This document shows, one piece after another, positions 45,680 through 55,211 of a DNA stretch of 64,000 bases (position 1 is the stretch's first letter; each line of letters begins with the position of its first letter). Position numbers and translations under genes: made by a program. The stretch is from an uncultured Lachnospiraceae bacterium. Its GTDB lineage: Bacteria; Bacillota; Clostridia; Lachnospirales; Lachnospiraceae. The stretch lies in assembly GCA_910586555.1 (NCBI GenBank), contig CAJUJY010000001.1:1-64000 (forward strand), in the 5' to 3' direction. The notes under the pieces were generated by a model. That model did no database searches, was not told the origin of the DNA, and was given only the letters and a program-made list of their open reading frames with translations.

Positions 45680-45799
45680 ATAAACAGCTATACCTTTCTT
45701 ACAGATTATAATACAATATACCATAATATATTGTATTGTACCACAAATCTTTAATATATTTTAACATATAAATATGTAAGATTTGTGTTTAACCAGGCG

Positions 45800-46390
45800 C
45801 TACTTGTTCTTAATGGCTTTTTCCCTTTCATTAAGTTCTTTCTCTTTTGCTTCAAGCTGGTTCTTCCAGTCCTGGTATTTATCTACAAGTTCATTCTCCA
45901 TATTTGTCTTATAATCAGTAAAATAGGTAAAGACTGAATATTTGCTATTATATGTTATAAATGTCATAATGCCTATAATTACTATAAGGAAAACTATTGC
46001 CATATTACGTATAATCCTGCTTGCACGTTCATTTTCATAAGCAAGCTTATACTTTTCTGCCATGCTTGCTGTAATGCCTTCCCCTCCTGTTTTTGGCTTT
46101 ACGGTTGTGCCTGGAGGCACAGGGACTGTTTGTATTGTATCATTTGATACAATTCCTGAATTAATAAGGCTTTTCCTCATATTCCTTACAAATTCAAGCC
46201 CTAAAACAGTCTGGAATGATTTTTTTTCAACTGCCCTGTTATAAACCTTAAGAACAGATTTCATATCAGCCATATTAGTGTTTGCGGCAATATATGATAT
46301 GGTTTCTTTTTCTTTTAACGCTCTTTCATAATCGCTTTTATTGGAAAAAGAATAATCACCTATGGTATATTTATTACTGTTTTTATCCAT
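45800..46390 (-). CDS. Hypothetical membrane protein with coiled-coil tail
   Basis: This 196-aa protein has a cytoplasmic N-terminal domain of about 125 residues and one membrane helix at about 132-153 (MAIVFLIVIIGIMTFITY). A charged C-terminal coiled coil follows (YQDWKNQLEAKEKELNEREKAI). I do not recognise the family. It lies 27 bp downstream of the foldase-like gene and is probably cotranscribed with it. Confidence 0.6.
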   Translation of the reverse strand: MDKNSNKYTIGDYSFSNKSDYERALKEKETISYIAANTNMADMKSVLKVYNRAVEKKSFQTVLGLEFVRNMRKSLINSGIVSNDTIQTVPVPPGTTVKPKTGGEGITASMAEKYKLAYENERASRIIRNMAIVFLIVIIGIMTFITYNSKYSVFTYFTDYKTNMENELVDKYQDWKNQLEAKEKELNEREKAIKNK

Positions 46391-46416
46391 AAATACCCAC
46401 CTCCATGTTATAGCTT

Positions 46417-47544
46417 TTACTCTGCTTCTTTACCTGTATCAAATAAAACATTTTCTGCAAGCCAGTTTTTAACTGCTTTCATAAGTGTTTCATTTTTTAA
46501 AGCCTGTTCATTCTTTTTCTCATAATCATCTTTTGAGGAGTATTCTTCTTCATTATAAGAATATTCTTCATTTACTATTTCATTATATTCTTCTTCTGTA
46601 TATGATATCCCTTCAAGCTCTGCAAGTGCCATTGCAGCAAGGTTTTCTTTAACTGTATCCTGTGCAAGTTCTTCAAGGTCTGTTTTCTTAAAATCATCTT
46701 CTGAAGCATAACCAAACATTTCAAATACTTCTTCTTTTTGACAGCCATATACAACTGCCATATCATAATACCCTTGTAAAACCATTTTTCTTGCTTCTTT
46801 CATCATATCTTTGGGATATTCTTTTACTTTGCATATTTCCAGGAAGTCTGTCCATGCAAATTCCCCTTTGTCTGCTTCATTTTCTTTTAAAAGTTTCTGG
46901 CGCAGGTATTCATTATATTCATCTGTTGTATTATATTCTGATACTGACTGTACAAGGTCATCATTATATTCCGGGACAATCGAATCACCACAAATATACT
47001 CTATTTTAACTTTAAACAATACATCTTTTCCATCTATTTCATCATTTCCATATGTCCCATTTGGTATCTGCAATGTAAACTCTGCGGTTTTGCCTGTTTT
47101 AGCACCAGTTAAAGCCTCTTCAAAACCTTCAGGCCAGTCCCCTGAGCCAATAATAACATAATCCCTTGTACATGTATCACCAGCCCTCCTGCCATTAATA
47201 TATCCTACAATATCTGCATAAATCATGTCACCATCTCTGACAGTTCCGCCAAGCTGTTCATAAATAGTATTCTGTTCCTTTAAATCATCAATTTCTGCAT
47301 CTATATCATCTTGTGTAACTGCTATTGATACATTAAGTGATTTATAGTCCCCTACTTCTATATATTCATTTACATTATACTTACTGCCAGACATTTCCAC
47401 AACCTTTTTCTTTATAGAAGGTGCCATAAGCCCTGCTATAACTCCTGCCAGAAACAGCACAGCACATACTGACACTGTTATAATTATGCCTCTCATGCTT
47501 TTAACAGTACTTCCTGGCCTGTTTACAGTATTCTTTCCTGCCAT
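46417..47544 (-). CDS. Membrane-anchored trigger-factor/FKBP-like foldase
   Basis: The protein is 375 aa from the ATG at 47544. The N-terminal anchor is at about residues 18-40 (GIIITVSVCAVLFLAGVIAG). An FKBP-like peptidyl-prolyl isomerase domain occupies about 95-190 (VRDGDMIYADIVGYINGRRAG, IIGSGDWPEGFEEALTGAKTG). A helical trigger-factor C-terminal-like domain (about 200-365) is rich in Glu and Tyr. It resembles trigger factor without the ribosome-binding domain and with a membrane anchor instead, so it should assist folding of exported proteins at the outer face. The start at 47592 would lack a ribosome-binding site. Confidence 0.75.
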   Translation of the reverse strand: MAGKNTVNRPGSTVKSMRGIIITVSVCAVLFLAGVIAGLMAPSIKKKVVEMSGSKYNVNEYIEVGDYKSLNVSIAVTQDDIDAEIDDLKEQNTIYEQLGGTVRDGDMIYADIVGYINGRRAGDTCTRDYVIIGSGDWPEGFEEALTGAKTGKTAEFTLQIPNGTYGNDEIDGKDVLFKVKIEYICGDSIVPEYNDDLVQSVSEYNTTDEYNEYLRQKLLKENEADKGEFAWTDFLEICKVKEYPKDMMKEARKMVLQGYYDMAVVYGCQKEEVFEMFGYASEDDFKKTDLEELAQDTVKENLAAMALAELEGISYTEEEYNEIVNEEYSYNEEEYSSKDDYEKKNEQALKNETLMKAVKNWLAENVLFDTGKEAE

Positions 47545-47733
47545 AATAATCCTCCTTATCCCTGCCTTTTTATAACCAAATAATATACGCAATACGCACT
47601 CTGGGCAATCTTTAATTGCAGCAAGCAGGCATTAGCCACTTGCTTATAACCTAATTACTGCTTTACAGTTTTTTGCCAGATGCACATAATTTTATTGCGT
47701 TGCCACAAGAACACATTAACATTCCTGAAAAAG

Positions 47734-48387
47734 TTATAATAATAACTTTGTAATCCCGCTAACTGTATTTATTATATAGTCTGCCCCTGCTTCCTCAAGT
47801 TCACCTTTCTTTGCAAAACCATAATAAACACCTGCTGATGCTATTTTACATTTCTTTGCACCAATTATATCATACTTCCTGTCGCCTACTATTATTATAT
47901 TAGATTTATCCCCAGAAGACAAACCCAGTCTTGAAATGGTTTCGTTTATAATAATATCTTTATCGTTACGTCTTCCATCAAGTGCCCCTCCTGTAATAAC
48001 ATCAAAATACTTTACAAGCCCAAAATGCCCTAAGATCCTTACTGCATACTCTTCAGGTTTAGACGTTGCAAGCCCTGTTATTTTACCATGTTCTTTTAAA
48101 GATTTAAGTACTTCTTCTATTCCGTCATAAGGCTTATTTTCAAAAATCCCTGTTACACTGTACTTTTCACGGTATATGGCAGCGGCCTTCATTGCTTCAT
48201 CATATGTCATTCCTGCATTTTCCTGGAACCCCTGGTAAAGAGGAGGGCCTATATATTTATATAAATCCTGGTATCCTGGCACGGGATATCCTGTCTTTTC
48301 AAGTGCATACCTGATACAATTAATAATCCCTTCACTTGAATCGGTAATAGTACCATCTAAATCAAATAATATATACTTCCATGACAT
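47734..48387 (-). CDS. HAD-superfamily phosphatase (phosphoglycolate-phosphatase-like)
   Basis: The protein is 217 aa from the ATG at 48387. Motif I is FDLDGTITDSSEG (about residues 7-19, nucleophile and acid Asp). A helical cap follows (YIGPPLYQGFQENAGMTYDEAMKAA). Motif II Thr/Ser is at GLATSKPEEYA (about 108) and motif IV at IIVGDRKYDIIGAK (about 168). It is a C1-capped HAD phosphatase with unknown substrate, and Gph/PpaX-like enzymes are the closest by eye. GGAA precedes the start. The stretch 47585-47733 after the gene contains a repeat-like GCAGCAAGCAGGC segment resembling that near 1550. Confidence 0.82.
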   Translation of the reverse strand: MSWKYILFDLDGTITDSSEGIINCIRYALEKTGYPVPGYQDLYKYIGPPLYQGFQENAGMTYDEAMKAAAIYREKYSVTGIFENKPYDGIEEVLKSLKEHGKITGLATSKPEEYAVRILGHFGLVKYFDVITGGALDGRRNDKDIIINETISRLGLSSGDKSNIIIVGDRKYDIIGAKKCKIASAGVYYGFAKKGELEEAGADYIINTVSGITKLLL

Positions 48388-48501
48388 AAATACATTCCTC
48401 TCTTCCAAATAAAAACTGCCTTGTACAAACAGCAAAATTGCCAGGCCTGTACCAGATTAACATTTAAAACTGGTATGCAGACAGTAAAATTATATAAAAA
48501 C

Positions 48502-48527
48502 AAAAAGAGCCCGGGAAGGCTCTTTTT
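48502..48527. terminator. Rho-independent terminator
   Basis: AAAAAGAGCC and GGCTCTTTTT form a 10-bp stem with a 6-nt loop. It is bidirectional and lies upstream of the HAD gene on the minus strand. The remainder of 48528-48885 is AT-rich with no gene. Confidence 0.75.
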
Positions 48528-48885
48528 GTCGGATAACTTACGTTACCCAGCGTATAATAGGGTGGGAGTAGAAAGTTTTCACTTTCTGATATAGATAATA
48601 AAACTTAAATATGTCTAAAATATGTCTAAATTGTAAACAATCCGTTCATATTTTATTTTCCTAATTTTATTAAGCCATCAGGTATATTTACTATTGTTTT
48701 TTAAGATATAGTGCAAAATTATATAATGCAATATCTTTTTTTATAATAATAAAAATATAACTACCACTTATATATAAAAATAACACTCCTGTAATAATAC
48801 AGAAATGTCATTAATCTTCCTTTATATACCCACATAGGATAATTTTAATAAAATCTGCCCAATTAATAAAAAAATTATTGAATTA

Positions 48886-48914
48886 TTGGAAGTTTTGTGC
48901 AATACTGTTATAGA
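48886..48914 (+). promoter_or_regulatory. Promoter of gdhA
   Basis: TTGGAA (48886-48891) and TATAGA (48909-48914) are spaced 17 bp apart, about 70 bp before the GTG start. The leader contains AACAGAAGGGGG as ribosome-binding site. Confidence 0.5.
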
Positions 48915-48983
48915 TGGAATACAATTATACAATTCCAATGAATACTAATAATTATATTTTAAACAGAAGGGGGTTTTTTAGCA

Positions 48984-50336
48984 GTGGAGTTAAAAAATCA
49001 GTATTTAACCAGCTTACTTGAAACAGTAAAGAAAAGAAATGCAGGTGAGCCTGAGTTTATCCAGGCTGTAACAGAGGTTTTTGTATCTCTTGAACCAGTT
49101 GCAGAAAGAAGGCCTGATCTTGTAGAAGCAGGTGTTTTTGAACGTATTGTAGAACCAGAAAGGCAGATTATTTTCCGCGTGCCTTGGGTTGATGACAATG
49201 GCAGGACACAGGTAAACAGGGGGTTCCGTATACAGTTTAATTCTGCTATCGGGCCATACAAAGGAGGGTTAAGGCTCCACCCTTCAGTGTATAGTGGTAT
49301 TATTAAATTCCTTGGTTTTGAACAGATTTTCAAAAACAGCCTTACAACACTTCCTATTGGCGGCGGCAAGGGTGGTTCTGATTTTGATCCTAAAGGAAAA
49401 AGCGATGGTGAAGTTATGCGTTTCTGCCAGAGCTTTATGACAGAACTTTACAGGCATATAGGGCCTGACTGCGATGTACCTGCTGGCGATATTGGTACAG
49501 GTGCACGTGAAATTGGTTATATGTTTGGACAGTACAAAAGAATACGCAATGAATGGTCAGGTGTGCTTACAGGAAAAGGCCTTACATACGGCGGTTCACT
49601 CGCACGTACAGAGGCTACTGGTTTCGGTCTTTGCTATTTCACAAATGAAATGCTTAAGGCTAATGGCAAGAGCTTTAAAGACCAGGTTGTTGTTATTTCT
49701 GGTTCTGGAAATGTTGCAATCTATGCTACCAAGAAAGCAACTGAACTTGGTGCTAAGGTAGTTGCCCTTTCAGATTCTAATGGATATATCTATGACCCTG
49801 ACGGAATCGACCTTCCTGTTGTACAGCAGATTAAAGAAGTTGAAAGAGGGCGTATTAAGGAATATGTGGACAGGACTTCCCACAGCAATGCAACATATAC
49901 TGAGGGCTGCTCTGGCATATGGACTATTAAATGTGATATAGCACTTCCTTGTGCTACACAGAATGAAATTGATGCACAAAGCGCTAAAACACTTGCAGCT
50001 AATGGCTGCTATGCTGTATCAGAAGGTGCAAATATGCCTTCTACTCCTGAAGCTATAGATGTTTACTTTGAAAATAAAATGCTTTATGGCCCTGCAAAGG
50101 CTGCTAATGCAGGTGGTGTTGCTACATCAGCACTTGAAATGAGCCAGAACTCTGAAAGGCTTTCATGGACATTTGAAGAAGTTGATTCTAAACTCCAGGG
50201 CATTATGGCACAGATTTTCCAGTCATGTGATGAAGCTTCCAGGGATTATGATATGCCTGGCAATTATATGGCAGGTGCAAATATTGCCGGTTTCTTAAAA
50301 GTAGCAGAAGCTATGAAAGCACAGGGATGTGTATAA
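48984..50336 (+). CDS. gdhA: NADP-type glutamate dehydrogenase
   Basis: This 450-aa protein has a GTG start with AAGGGGG ten bases upstream. PFRVPWVDD-like (FRVPWVDDNGRTQVNRGFR), GGLRLHPSVYSGIIKFLGFEQ and PIGGGKGGSDFDPKGKSD carry the substrate and catalytic Lys/Asp residues (about 110-150). VVISGSGNVAIYATKK (about 233-248) is the nucleotide-binding fold. It is full length for a hexameric class I enzyme. It interconverts 2-oxoglutarate plus ammonia and glutamate, a main route of ammonia assimilation or glutamate fermentation. It is the only plus-strand housekeeping gene inside the 12-kb element. Its presence on an apparently mobile segment is unusual. Confidence 0.96.
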   Translation: MELKNQYLTSLLETVKKRNAGEPEFIQAVTEVFVSLEPVAERRPDLVEAGVFERIVEPERQIIFRVPWVDDNGRTQVNRGFRIQFNSAIGPYKGGLRLHPSVYSGIIKFLGFEQIFKNSLTTLPIGGGKGGSDFDPKGKSDGEVMRFCQSFMTELYRHIGPDCDVPAGDIGTGAREIGYMFGQYKRIRNEWSGVLTGKGLTYGGSLARTEATGFGLCYFTNEMLKANGKSFKDQVVVISGSGNVAIYATKKATELGAKVVALSDSNGYIYDPDGIDLPVVQQIKEVERGRIKEYVDRTSHSNATYTEGCSGIWTIKCDIALPCATQNEIDAQSAKTLAANGCYAVSEGANMPSTPEAIDVYFENKMLYGPAKAANAGGVATSALEMSQNSERLSWTFEEVDSKLQGIMAQIFQSCDEASRDYDMPGNYMAGANIAGFLKVAEAMKAQGCV

Positions 50337-50378
50337 TTTTTGCATAACTGCTGGTATTTTACTATATATAATACAGGA

Positions 50379-50426
50379 ACTGCTGCACCAGGATAAATTA
50401 CAAAATCCTGGTACAGCAGTTTTTAT
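50379..50426 (+). terminator. Terminator of gdhA
   Basis: AACTGCTGCACCAGGAT pairs with ATCCTGGTACAGCAGTT (one mismatch), followed by TTTTATA. Confidence 0.85.
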
Positions 50427-50458
50427 ATACTTAAATAGCTGTTAAAATTTTTATAATT

Positions 50459-51175
50459 TTATTTATCCAGGCACTTAAAAATATCTTTCATTTTTATAAC
50501 AGTGCTGTTTATAAACTCCTTCATTCTGTTATATGAAATATAAACAGGTTCTTCTATACCTGTATGTTCTGTTTCAAAAAAATAATTCAAAATCCACTGC
50601 CTGCTGTCTGTAAGTTCTTCTTTTGTTACCATTTCTTTTATTTCATATGGATCTATTCCAGAAAGCGCATTATATATCCTTCCAGTACCTTTATATTCAT
50701 TTATAAGCCTGAAATCTATTGTATCAACATCTTTGCTAAAGTACTTAAATATTTCCATATTTTGTTCTGTAAGCCCTGTTACTGAAATATTTTCCATAAA
50801 TTCCGGGCGTATTTCTAACATAAACTTTTCATCTGCAAGGATATGAATTAAATACCCAAAATACAAACTTCTTATATTATCCTCTTTAAAAGTATTAAAA
50901 CTATTTTCCATAAAATTATCCAGCCTTCTATGGAAGGTTAAAAGATTTTCCCTCTTATGGAAATCACAGTCCTCAATATTGTCCCTGAAATGGGTATGCT
51001 TTTTCATTTTCCTTACATAACCCTTACGTGCCATAATGCCATCAGGACATATATTTCCAGCTATAAAATAATCTGGTTCAAAATGGACATTGCCATAAGG
51101 TGTAACAATGCATAAACCTGCCCATTCTTCTGCAAGCAGGTCTGCTATTACAAGATGTACTATTGTTCCAGCCAT
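50459..51175 (-). CDS. Zinc-dependent phospholipase C-like protein
   Basis: The protein is 238 aa from the ATG at 51175, after AGGAGG. It begins GTIVHLVIADLL and has FIAGNICPDGIMA, KKHTHFRD, NLLTFHRRLDNF and YFGYLIHILADEKF. The spaced His and Asp residues (H7, D/H in the middle, HxxxD at about 115) match PF00882-type metal-dependent hydrolases/phospholipase C. It has no signal peptide, so it may act in the cytosol. The substrate is unknown. The frame to 51295 is an unsupported extension. Confidence 0.7.
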   Translation of the reverse strand: MAGTIVHLVIADLLAEEWAGLCIVTPYGNVHFEPDYFIAGNICPDGIMARKGYVRKMKKHTHFRDNIEDCDFHKRENLLTFHRRLDNFMENSFNTFKEDNIRSLYFGYLIHILADEKFMLEIRPEFMENISVTGLTEQNMEIFKYFSKDVDTIDFRLINEYKGTGRIYNALSGIDPYEIKEMVTKEELTDSRQWILNYFFETEHTGIEEPVYISYNRMKEFINSTVIKMKDIFKCLDK

Positions 51176-51287
51176 TTTATATCTCCTCCTAAAATCTGGC
51201 CCACTGCCAGTATTGCCAGACAAATACCAAAAAATACTAATGCCAGAAGAGTTATCTCCTGGCATAAATTTGGAATTACTTATTATA

Positions 51288-52784
51288 TTAATCAACTATT
51301 CTTCTTGCACCACATGGCTGCCTGTAATACATTCCAGATATTTTAATTCCGTCTGTTTCATTACTTGCATGTACTACTGAACCATCACCAATATACATGG
51401 CAACATGTCCTACTGAACCGCCATTTTTATAGAAAATTAAATCTCCTGGCTTTACATTTGATAAACTTACACTTGTACCATATGTTGACTGTGCACTTGA
51501 AGTCCTTGGTATACTATATCCAAACTGTGCATATACACTCATTGTAAAACCTGAACAATCTGTCCCGTTTGTAAGGCTTGTGCCACCATATACATATTTA
51601 TTGCCAACAAAATTCTGTGCATATTCTGCAATCTGTTCACCTGTACTGCTGCCATAACTTGAACTGCCACTACCTGATGATGAACTTCCTGAAGATGAGC
51701 TGCTGCTACTTGATGAAGAGCTGCTGCTTCCTGATGAACTATGGCTGCTTCCCGAAGAGCTATGGCTGCTTGAAGAAGAACTTGATGATGAACTGCTGCT
51801 TGAGGAAGAAGAACCTGATGAAGAACTGCTGCTTCCTGATGAACCTGAAGAATAGCTGCTTTCTGATGATGAACTTTCATTAGCTGCTTCCCTCTCTGCT
51901 GCAAGTGCCCTGAGCCTCTCCTGTTCTGCCCTTTCTGCTGCTGCCTTGGCACGTGCCCTTGCACGTTCTTCTCTTAAAGAGATTGCCTTCTTAAATCTTA
52001 CCCTTACATTAACAAATTCTTTAGCAACATAACCTCTGCCATCATCTAAAGAAATCCTTACCCAGTTATCACCACATAACTTTTCTACATTATATCTTTC
52101 CTCTTCAGGAATCTGTGTAAGGATCTTTGACTTTGTACTTGTCTTCTGCCTTACATTAAGGGTAATTGTTCCTTCCTTAACTGTTATGTATTTAGTGCCA
52201 TATTTATCAGCCAGGGCTTTGGCATCAGCGCCAATAGCAAGAAATTCTTTCTTTATGTACCCCTTAAACCCACCTGAATCTATCTGTACCCATCCGCCTT
52301 TACAGTGGCGGAGTATTTTTGCAGCCGAACCCCTGTATAACTTTCCAATGACTTTTGAACCTCTTATACCTGGGTGCCTGCGGATATTAACATAATTATC
52401 AGCTATAGAAATACCTGTTGTCTGCCAGCGCTTTGAAACCTTTTCAGTTTTTACTGCTTTCTTCTTTGCTGTGCTTCTTTTAGCCTGGCTTGTACTTTTC
52501 TTAGCTGGTGCCTGTGTTGCTGCTGCTTCAGGAGATGCTTCTGGTGCTGCTGTTTCTAACGGTATTGTTGTACTTCCTGCACTTTCTGGAATAGTTTTTT
52601 CAACAAAGTTTGTAGAATAATACTTATCTAAAGATAATGAAATACCTGCTATCTCTGTTTCCTGGCAGATTGCTGTTGCAGATGCCTTTGTACCATAACC
52701 ACCAGAAATATTACAGCAGGCAAGCGATAATGTCATTACTGTACCTAATGCTGCTACACGCCTGACCCAATGTGTATTAACCAT
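51288..52784 (-). CDS. NlpC/P60 peptidoglycan hydrolase with two SH3 domains and Ser-rich linker
   Basis: The protein is 498 aa from the ATG at 52784 (GGAGG). It has a signal peptide, then an Ala/Thr/Lys linker. Two bacterial SH3 domains follow at about 125-190 (YVNIRRHPGIRGSKVIGKLYRG) and about 200-262 (LNVRQKTSTKSKIL). An Ala/Arg/Glu helix and a nearly pure Ser/Gly tract of about 75 residues lead to a C-terminal NlpC/P60 domain (about 380-495). Its catalytic Cys is in TDCSGF, with His in GHVAMYIG and VVHAS. It cleaves gamma-glutamyl-diamino-acid bonds in peptidoglycan. The Ser tract is encoded by CTG/TGA-rich tandem repeats that could expand or shrink. Confidence 0.88.
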   Translation of the reverse strand: MVNTHWVRRVAALGTVMTLSLACCNISGGYGTKASATAICQETEIAGISLSLDKYYSTNFVEKTIPESAGSTTIPLETAAPEASPEAAATQAPAKKSTSQAKRSTAKKKAVKTEKVSKRWQTTGISIADNYVNIRRHPGIRGSKVIGKLYRGSAAKILRHCKGGWVQIDSGGFKGYIKKEFLAIGADAKALADKYGTKYITVKEGTITLNVRQKTSTKSKILTQIPEEERYNVEKLCGDNWVRISLDDGRGYVAKEFVNVRVRFKKAISLREERARARAKAAAERAEQERLRALAAEREAANESSSSESSYSSGSSGSSSSSSGSSSSSSSSSSSSSSSSHSSSGSSHSSSGSSSSSSSSSSSSSGSSSSGSGSSSYGSSTGEQIAEYAQNFVGNKYVYGGTSLTNGTDCSGFTMSVYAQFGYSIPRTSSAQSTYGTSVSLSNVKPGDLIFYKNGGSVGHVAMYIGDGSVVHASNETDGIKISGMYYRQPCGARRIVD

Positions 52785-53125
52785 AATTACCTCCAATTAG
52801 TTTCTTCCTATAATAAAAATTTACTGTACTTTCTGCATTAAACATAAATAATTGTCAAACAAATAAAATAATTATTACAAATCTATTACATTGCAACAAC
52901 AATTATAACAATGCCAGTAATATTTGTCAACACCTGTTTCAACATAAATCTAACAAAAAATCTTATGTTTTAGTACGTTTTTTCGGAAAAATGCCATATA
53001 GCGCCTAAAAAGTGGTAAATTGTTAAATATTTTTCTACTCCGTTAGAATTTTTCTACTATTATAGAATTTTATGTGTTTTTATAAATAATTATGTCTATA
53101 AAAGTAGAAAATATAGCTATAAATA
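52785..53125. other. AT-rich spacer
   Basis: No gene was found. The sequence ATTTTTCTACT occurs twice at about 53029 and 53049 as a direct repeat. It may hold the promoters of the NlpC gene or the end of the RidA transcript; I see no clear hairpin. Confidence 0.4.
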
Positions 53126-53503
53126 TTATTTTACAACAACTGCTTCAGTTTCAAGCAAAACATCTTTAGGAAGCCTTGATACTTCAACACATGACCTTGC
53201 AGGGTAAGGCTGTGGAAAATATTTAGCATAAATACCGTTAACAGCAGCAAAATCTTCCATATTTTTTAAAAATACAACTGTTTTAACCACATTTTCCATC
53301 TTAGATCCTGATGCTTCAATTAAATTTTTAAGGTTTGTAAAAACCTGCTCTGCCTGTTCTGTAACTGTGCTGCCTGCCAGTCCACCAGTTTCAGGGTTTA
53401 CAGGAATTACACCTGATGTATATATTATTCCATTAACTTCAACAGCCTGTGAATATGGTCCAATTGCTGCTGGTGCCTTATCTGTATTAATTATATTTTT
53501 CAT
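53126..53503 (-). CDS. ridA: RidA-family enamine/imine deaminase
   Basis: This 125-aa protein is a full-length RidA with PAAIGPYSQAVEVNGIIYTSG (residues 10-30), NPETGG, EQAEQVFTNLKNLIEASGS and the conserved catalytic Arg and Pro in ARSCVEVSRLPKDVLLE. It hydrolyses reactive 2-aminoacrylate formed by PLP enzymes. AAAGGA precedes the start. It is a housekeeping gene located inside the 12-kb element. Confidence 0.92.
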   Translation of the reverse strand: MKNIINTDKAPAAIGPYSQAVEVNGIIYTSGVIPVNPETGGLAGSTVTEQAEQVFTNLKNLIEASGSKMENVVKTVVFLKNMEDFAAVNGIYAKYFPQPYPARSCVEVSRLPKDVLLETEAVVVK

Positions 53504-53778
53504 AAAATCTGTCCTTTCTTAATTATTCCATATTTGCGTTAAGCCTTATTATAACATATTTTTACAAGAAGTCTATCACTTGTTCCACAAATTTTTACCA
53601 TAACAAATAAAATATATATAAAATTAATAAAATTAAAATAATATACCCAGAAAATAATTACAAAAACTAATGGCTGTGGTATTATTTAAGTAATAAAAAC
53701 CAATACAAAGAAACGAAGAACAAAAATATTGTAATTATGCACAAATCCGCACATCTTGTTAAAAATAGGGGATTAAAT

Positions 53779-54191
53779 ATGAATAATAAGTATATTAAAG
53801 TTGGACGCCAAAGTTTATGTATGGGTGACGACTGCACTGCACCAAATGAAAAACTTGTCCTTATAAATGAAAAAGACAGGCTTTCTGATATATTGCGTAA
53901 GGTATCAGACTGCCTGCCCCAGATGTGTAATGTTATATGGGCTGTTTGTTCAGACAAAAAGGTAATTGGCTATATTATAACAAATATAAATAAACAAGTA
54001 CAATATGAACTATGTTTAGAAAACCAGTTTTTTTACCATCTTAATATAGAATACTTTTTTGCAGTTATTTCCACCAGAAAAGTTTTGAATACATAAATGG
54101 AAAAGACGGCAAAATAATTGAAAAATATCCAGAGTGTGTAACTTTATTTGATAAAGTTAAATGCTGTATGAAAGAGCAAGGTATGGTCTAA
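53779..54191 (+). CDS. Hypothetical protein interrupted by a frameshift at a T6 run
   Basis: From the ATG at 53779 (GGGG Shine-Dalgarno) frame 0 gives MNNKYIKVGRQSLCMGDDCT, continues to NIEYFFAVIS and ends at 54096. At the run CTTTTTTG (54055-54060) a minus-one shift opens a second frame, YFFCSYFHQKSFEYINGKDG and on to KCCMKEQGMV, which ends at 54191. That frame carries charged, protein-like sequence, so the original product was probably about 137 aa. Either a one-base deletion made a pseudogene, or ribosomes slip at the U6 run. I do not recognise the family; it has several conserved-looking Cys. Confidence 0.5.
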
Positions 54192-54269
54192 AAATAAATA
54201 TAAAATATTGCCAATACACTTCTGGATTGAATATCTTATTAATGTGACAGCTTCGTTTTGCGCCCATTT

Positions 54270-55055
54270 TTATAAATTTTTTAACTGTATAGTACACACC
54301 CAGAAAAAATATTTATAATTATTATCTGTTCCTGCTACTATTAACACATTTTTTTCTTTATCGTAACCCCATGTTACCTTGCCGTTAGACATAACCTGTT
54401 CTTTTAATGTAGATAAATCTATTCCTAATTCCTTTGATGTTTCTTCTGCCTCATCATACTTACACAAATTAAAACCAAAACCAGCTTCTGTAAGGATATA
54501 GCTGGCTGTTTTATAATGTTTACACAAAAGGGCATCACATAAAACCAGCATAAAATATCCAGATAAAGTATTACAGAAAAGTTTCCAGTCTGTTATTTCA
54601 TCTGCTTCATGCAGATAATAAACCGGAGGGTCTTCTTTATCAAGGTCTTTTACACATATACCATATTCAACTACGCCAGCAGAATAATCACTGCCTATCT
54701 CCAGGTAATTTGTAACATGCTCTGGCCACTGTTCTTTTGGAATTTTTGAAAGAAACTGTGTAAACTGGTAATATTCATCATCAGCACCTTCTTCCGGGTT
54801 ATCCTTATAATCCTCTTCAAAGTCCTTTATCTCCTCTTCTATTGCTTCATAGAAAAATCTTATGCCATCTGTCCATATATCTGCCGTTGATAAAAGCGGG
54901 CATTGGTACGCAACCATATAAAAATCCCGTAAACATTTTGGAAGTTTTATATTATATTCCTGTTCAATCCCATTAATAAACTCCTCTCCCACTGGCTCAC
55001 TATAACCAAGTATTTTAAGAACCTGTTCTGCTTTTAAATCATAATTAAGTGCCAT
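54270..55055 (-). CDS. SMI1/KNR4 (SUKH)-like protein
   Basis: The protein is 261 aa from the ATG at 55055, after AGGAGG. The N-terminal half has a SUKH pattern: GEEFINGIEQEYNIKLPKCLRDFY, then acidic loops and YLEIGSDYSAG. These proteins often act as immunity proteins to polymorphic toxins or as folding partners. No toxin gene is adjacent in this element, so it may be an orphan immunity gene or serve another role. Its C-terminal part (about 190-260) is a second small domain. Confidence 0.65.
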   Translation of the reverse strand: MALNYDLKAEQVLKILGYSEPVGEEFINGIEQEYNIKLPKCLRDFYMVAYQCPLLSTADIWTDGIRFFYEAIEEEIKDFEEDYKDNPEEGADDEYYQFTQFLSKIPKEQWPEHVTNYLEIGSDYSAGVVEYGICVKDLDKEDPPVYYLHEADEITDWKLFCNTLSGYFMLVLCDALLCKHYKTASYILTEAGFGFNLCKYDEAEETSKELGIDLSTLKEQVMSNGKVTWGYDKEKNVLIVAGTDNNYKYFFWVCTIQLKNL

Positions 55056-55211
55056 ATTAATCCTCCTATTATTTATTTTTCTATATATATTAATATTATA
55101 ACACAATACCTGTCATGCTTCTACCAGATTTTCCCTTTATTTTAAAATAATCTGGTTTAAATACAGAATTATACGCATATTTATTATTAATAAATTTATA
55201 ATGGGGAATTT

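Noticed and set aside
48528..48885. Possible RNA gene after the terminator at 48502
   Set aside because: No stable helices or tRNA-like motifs were found, only AT-rich spacer.
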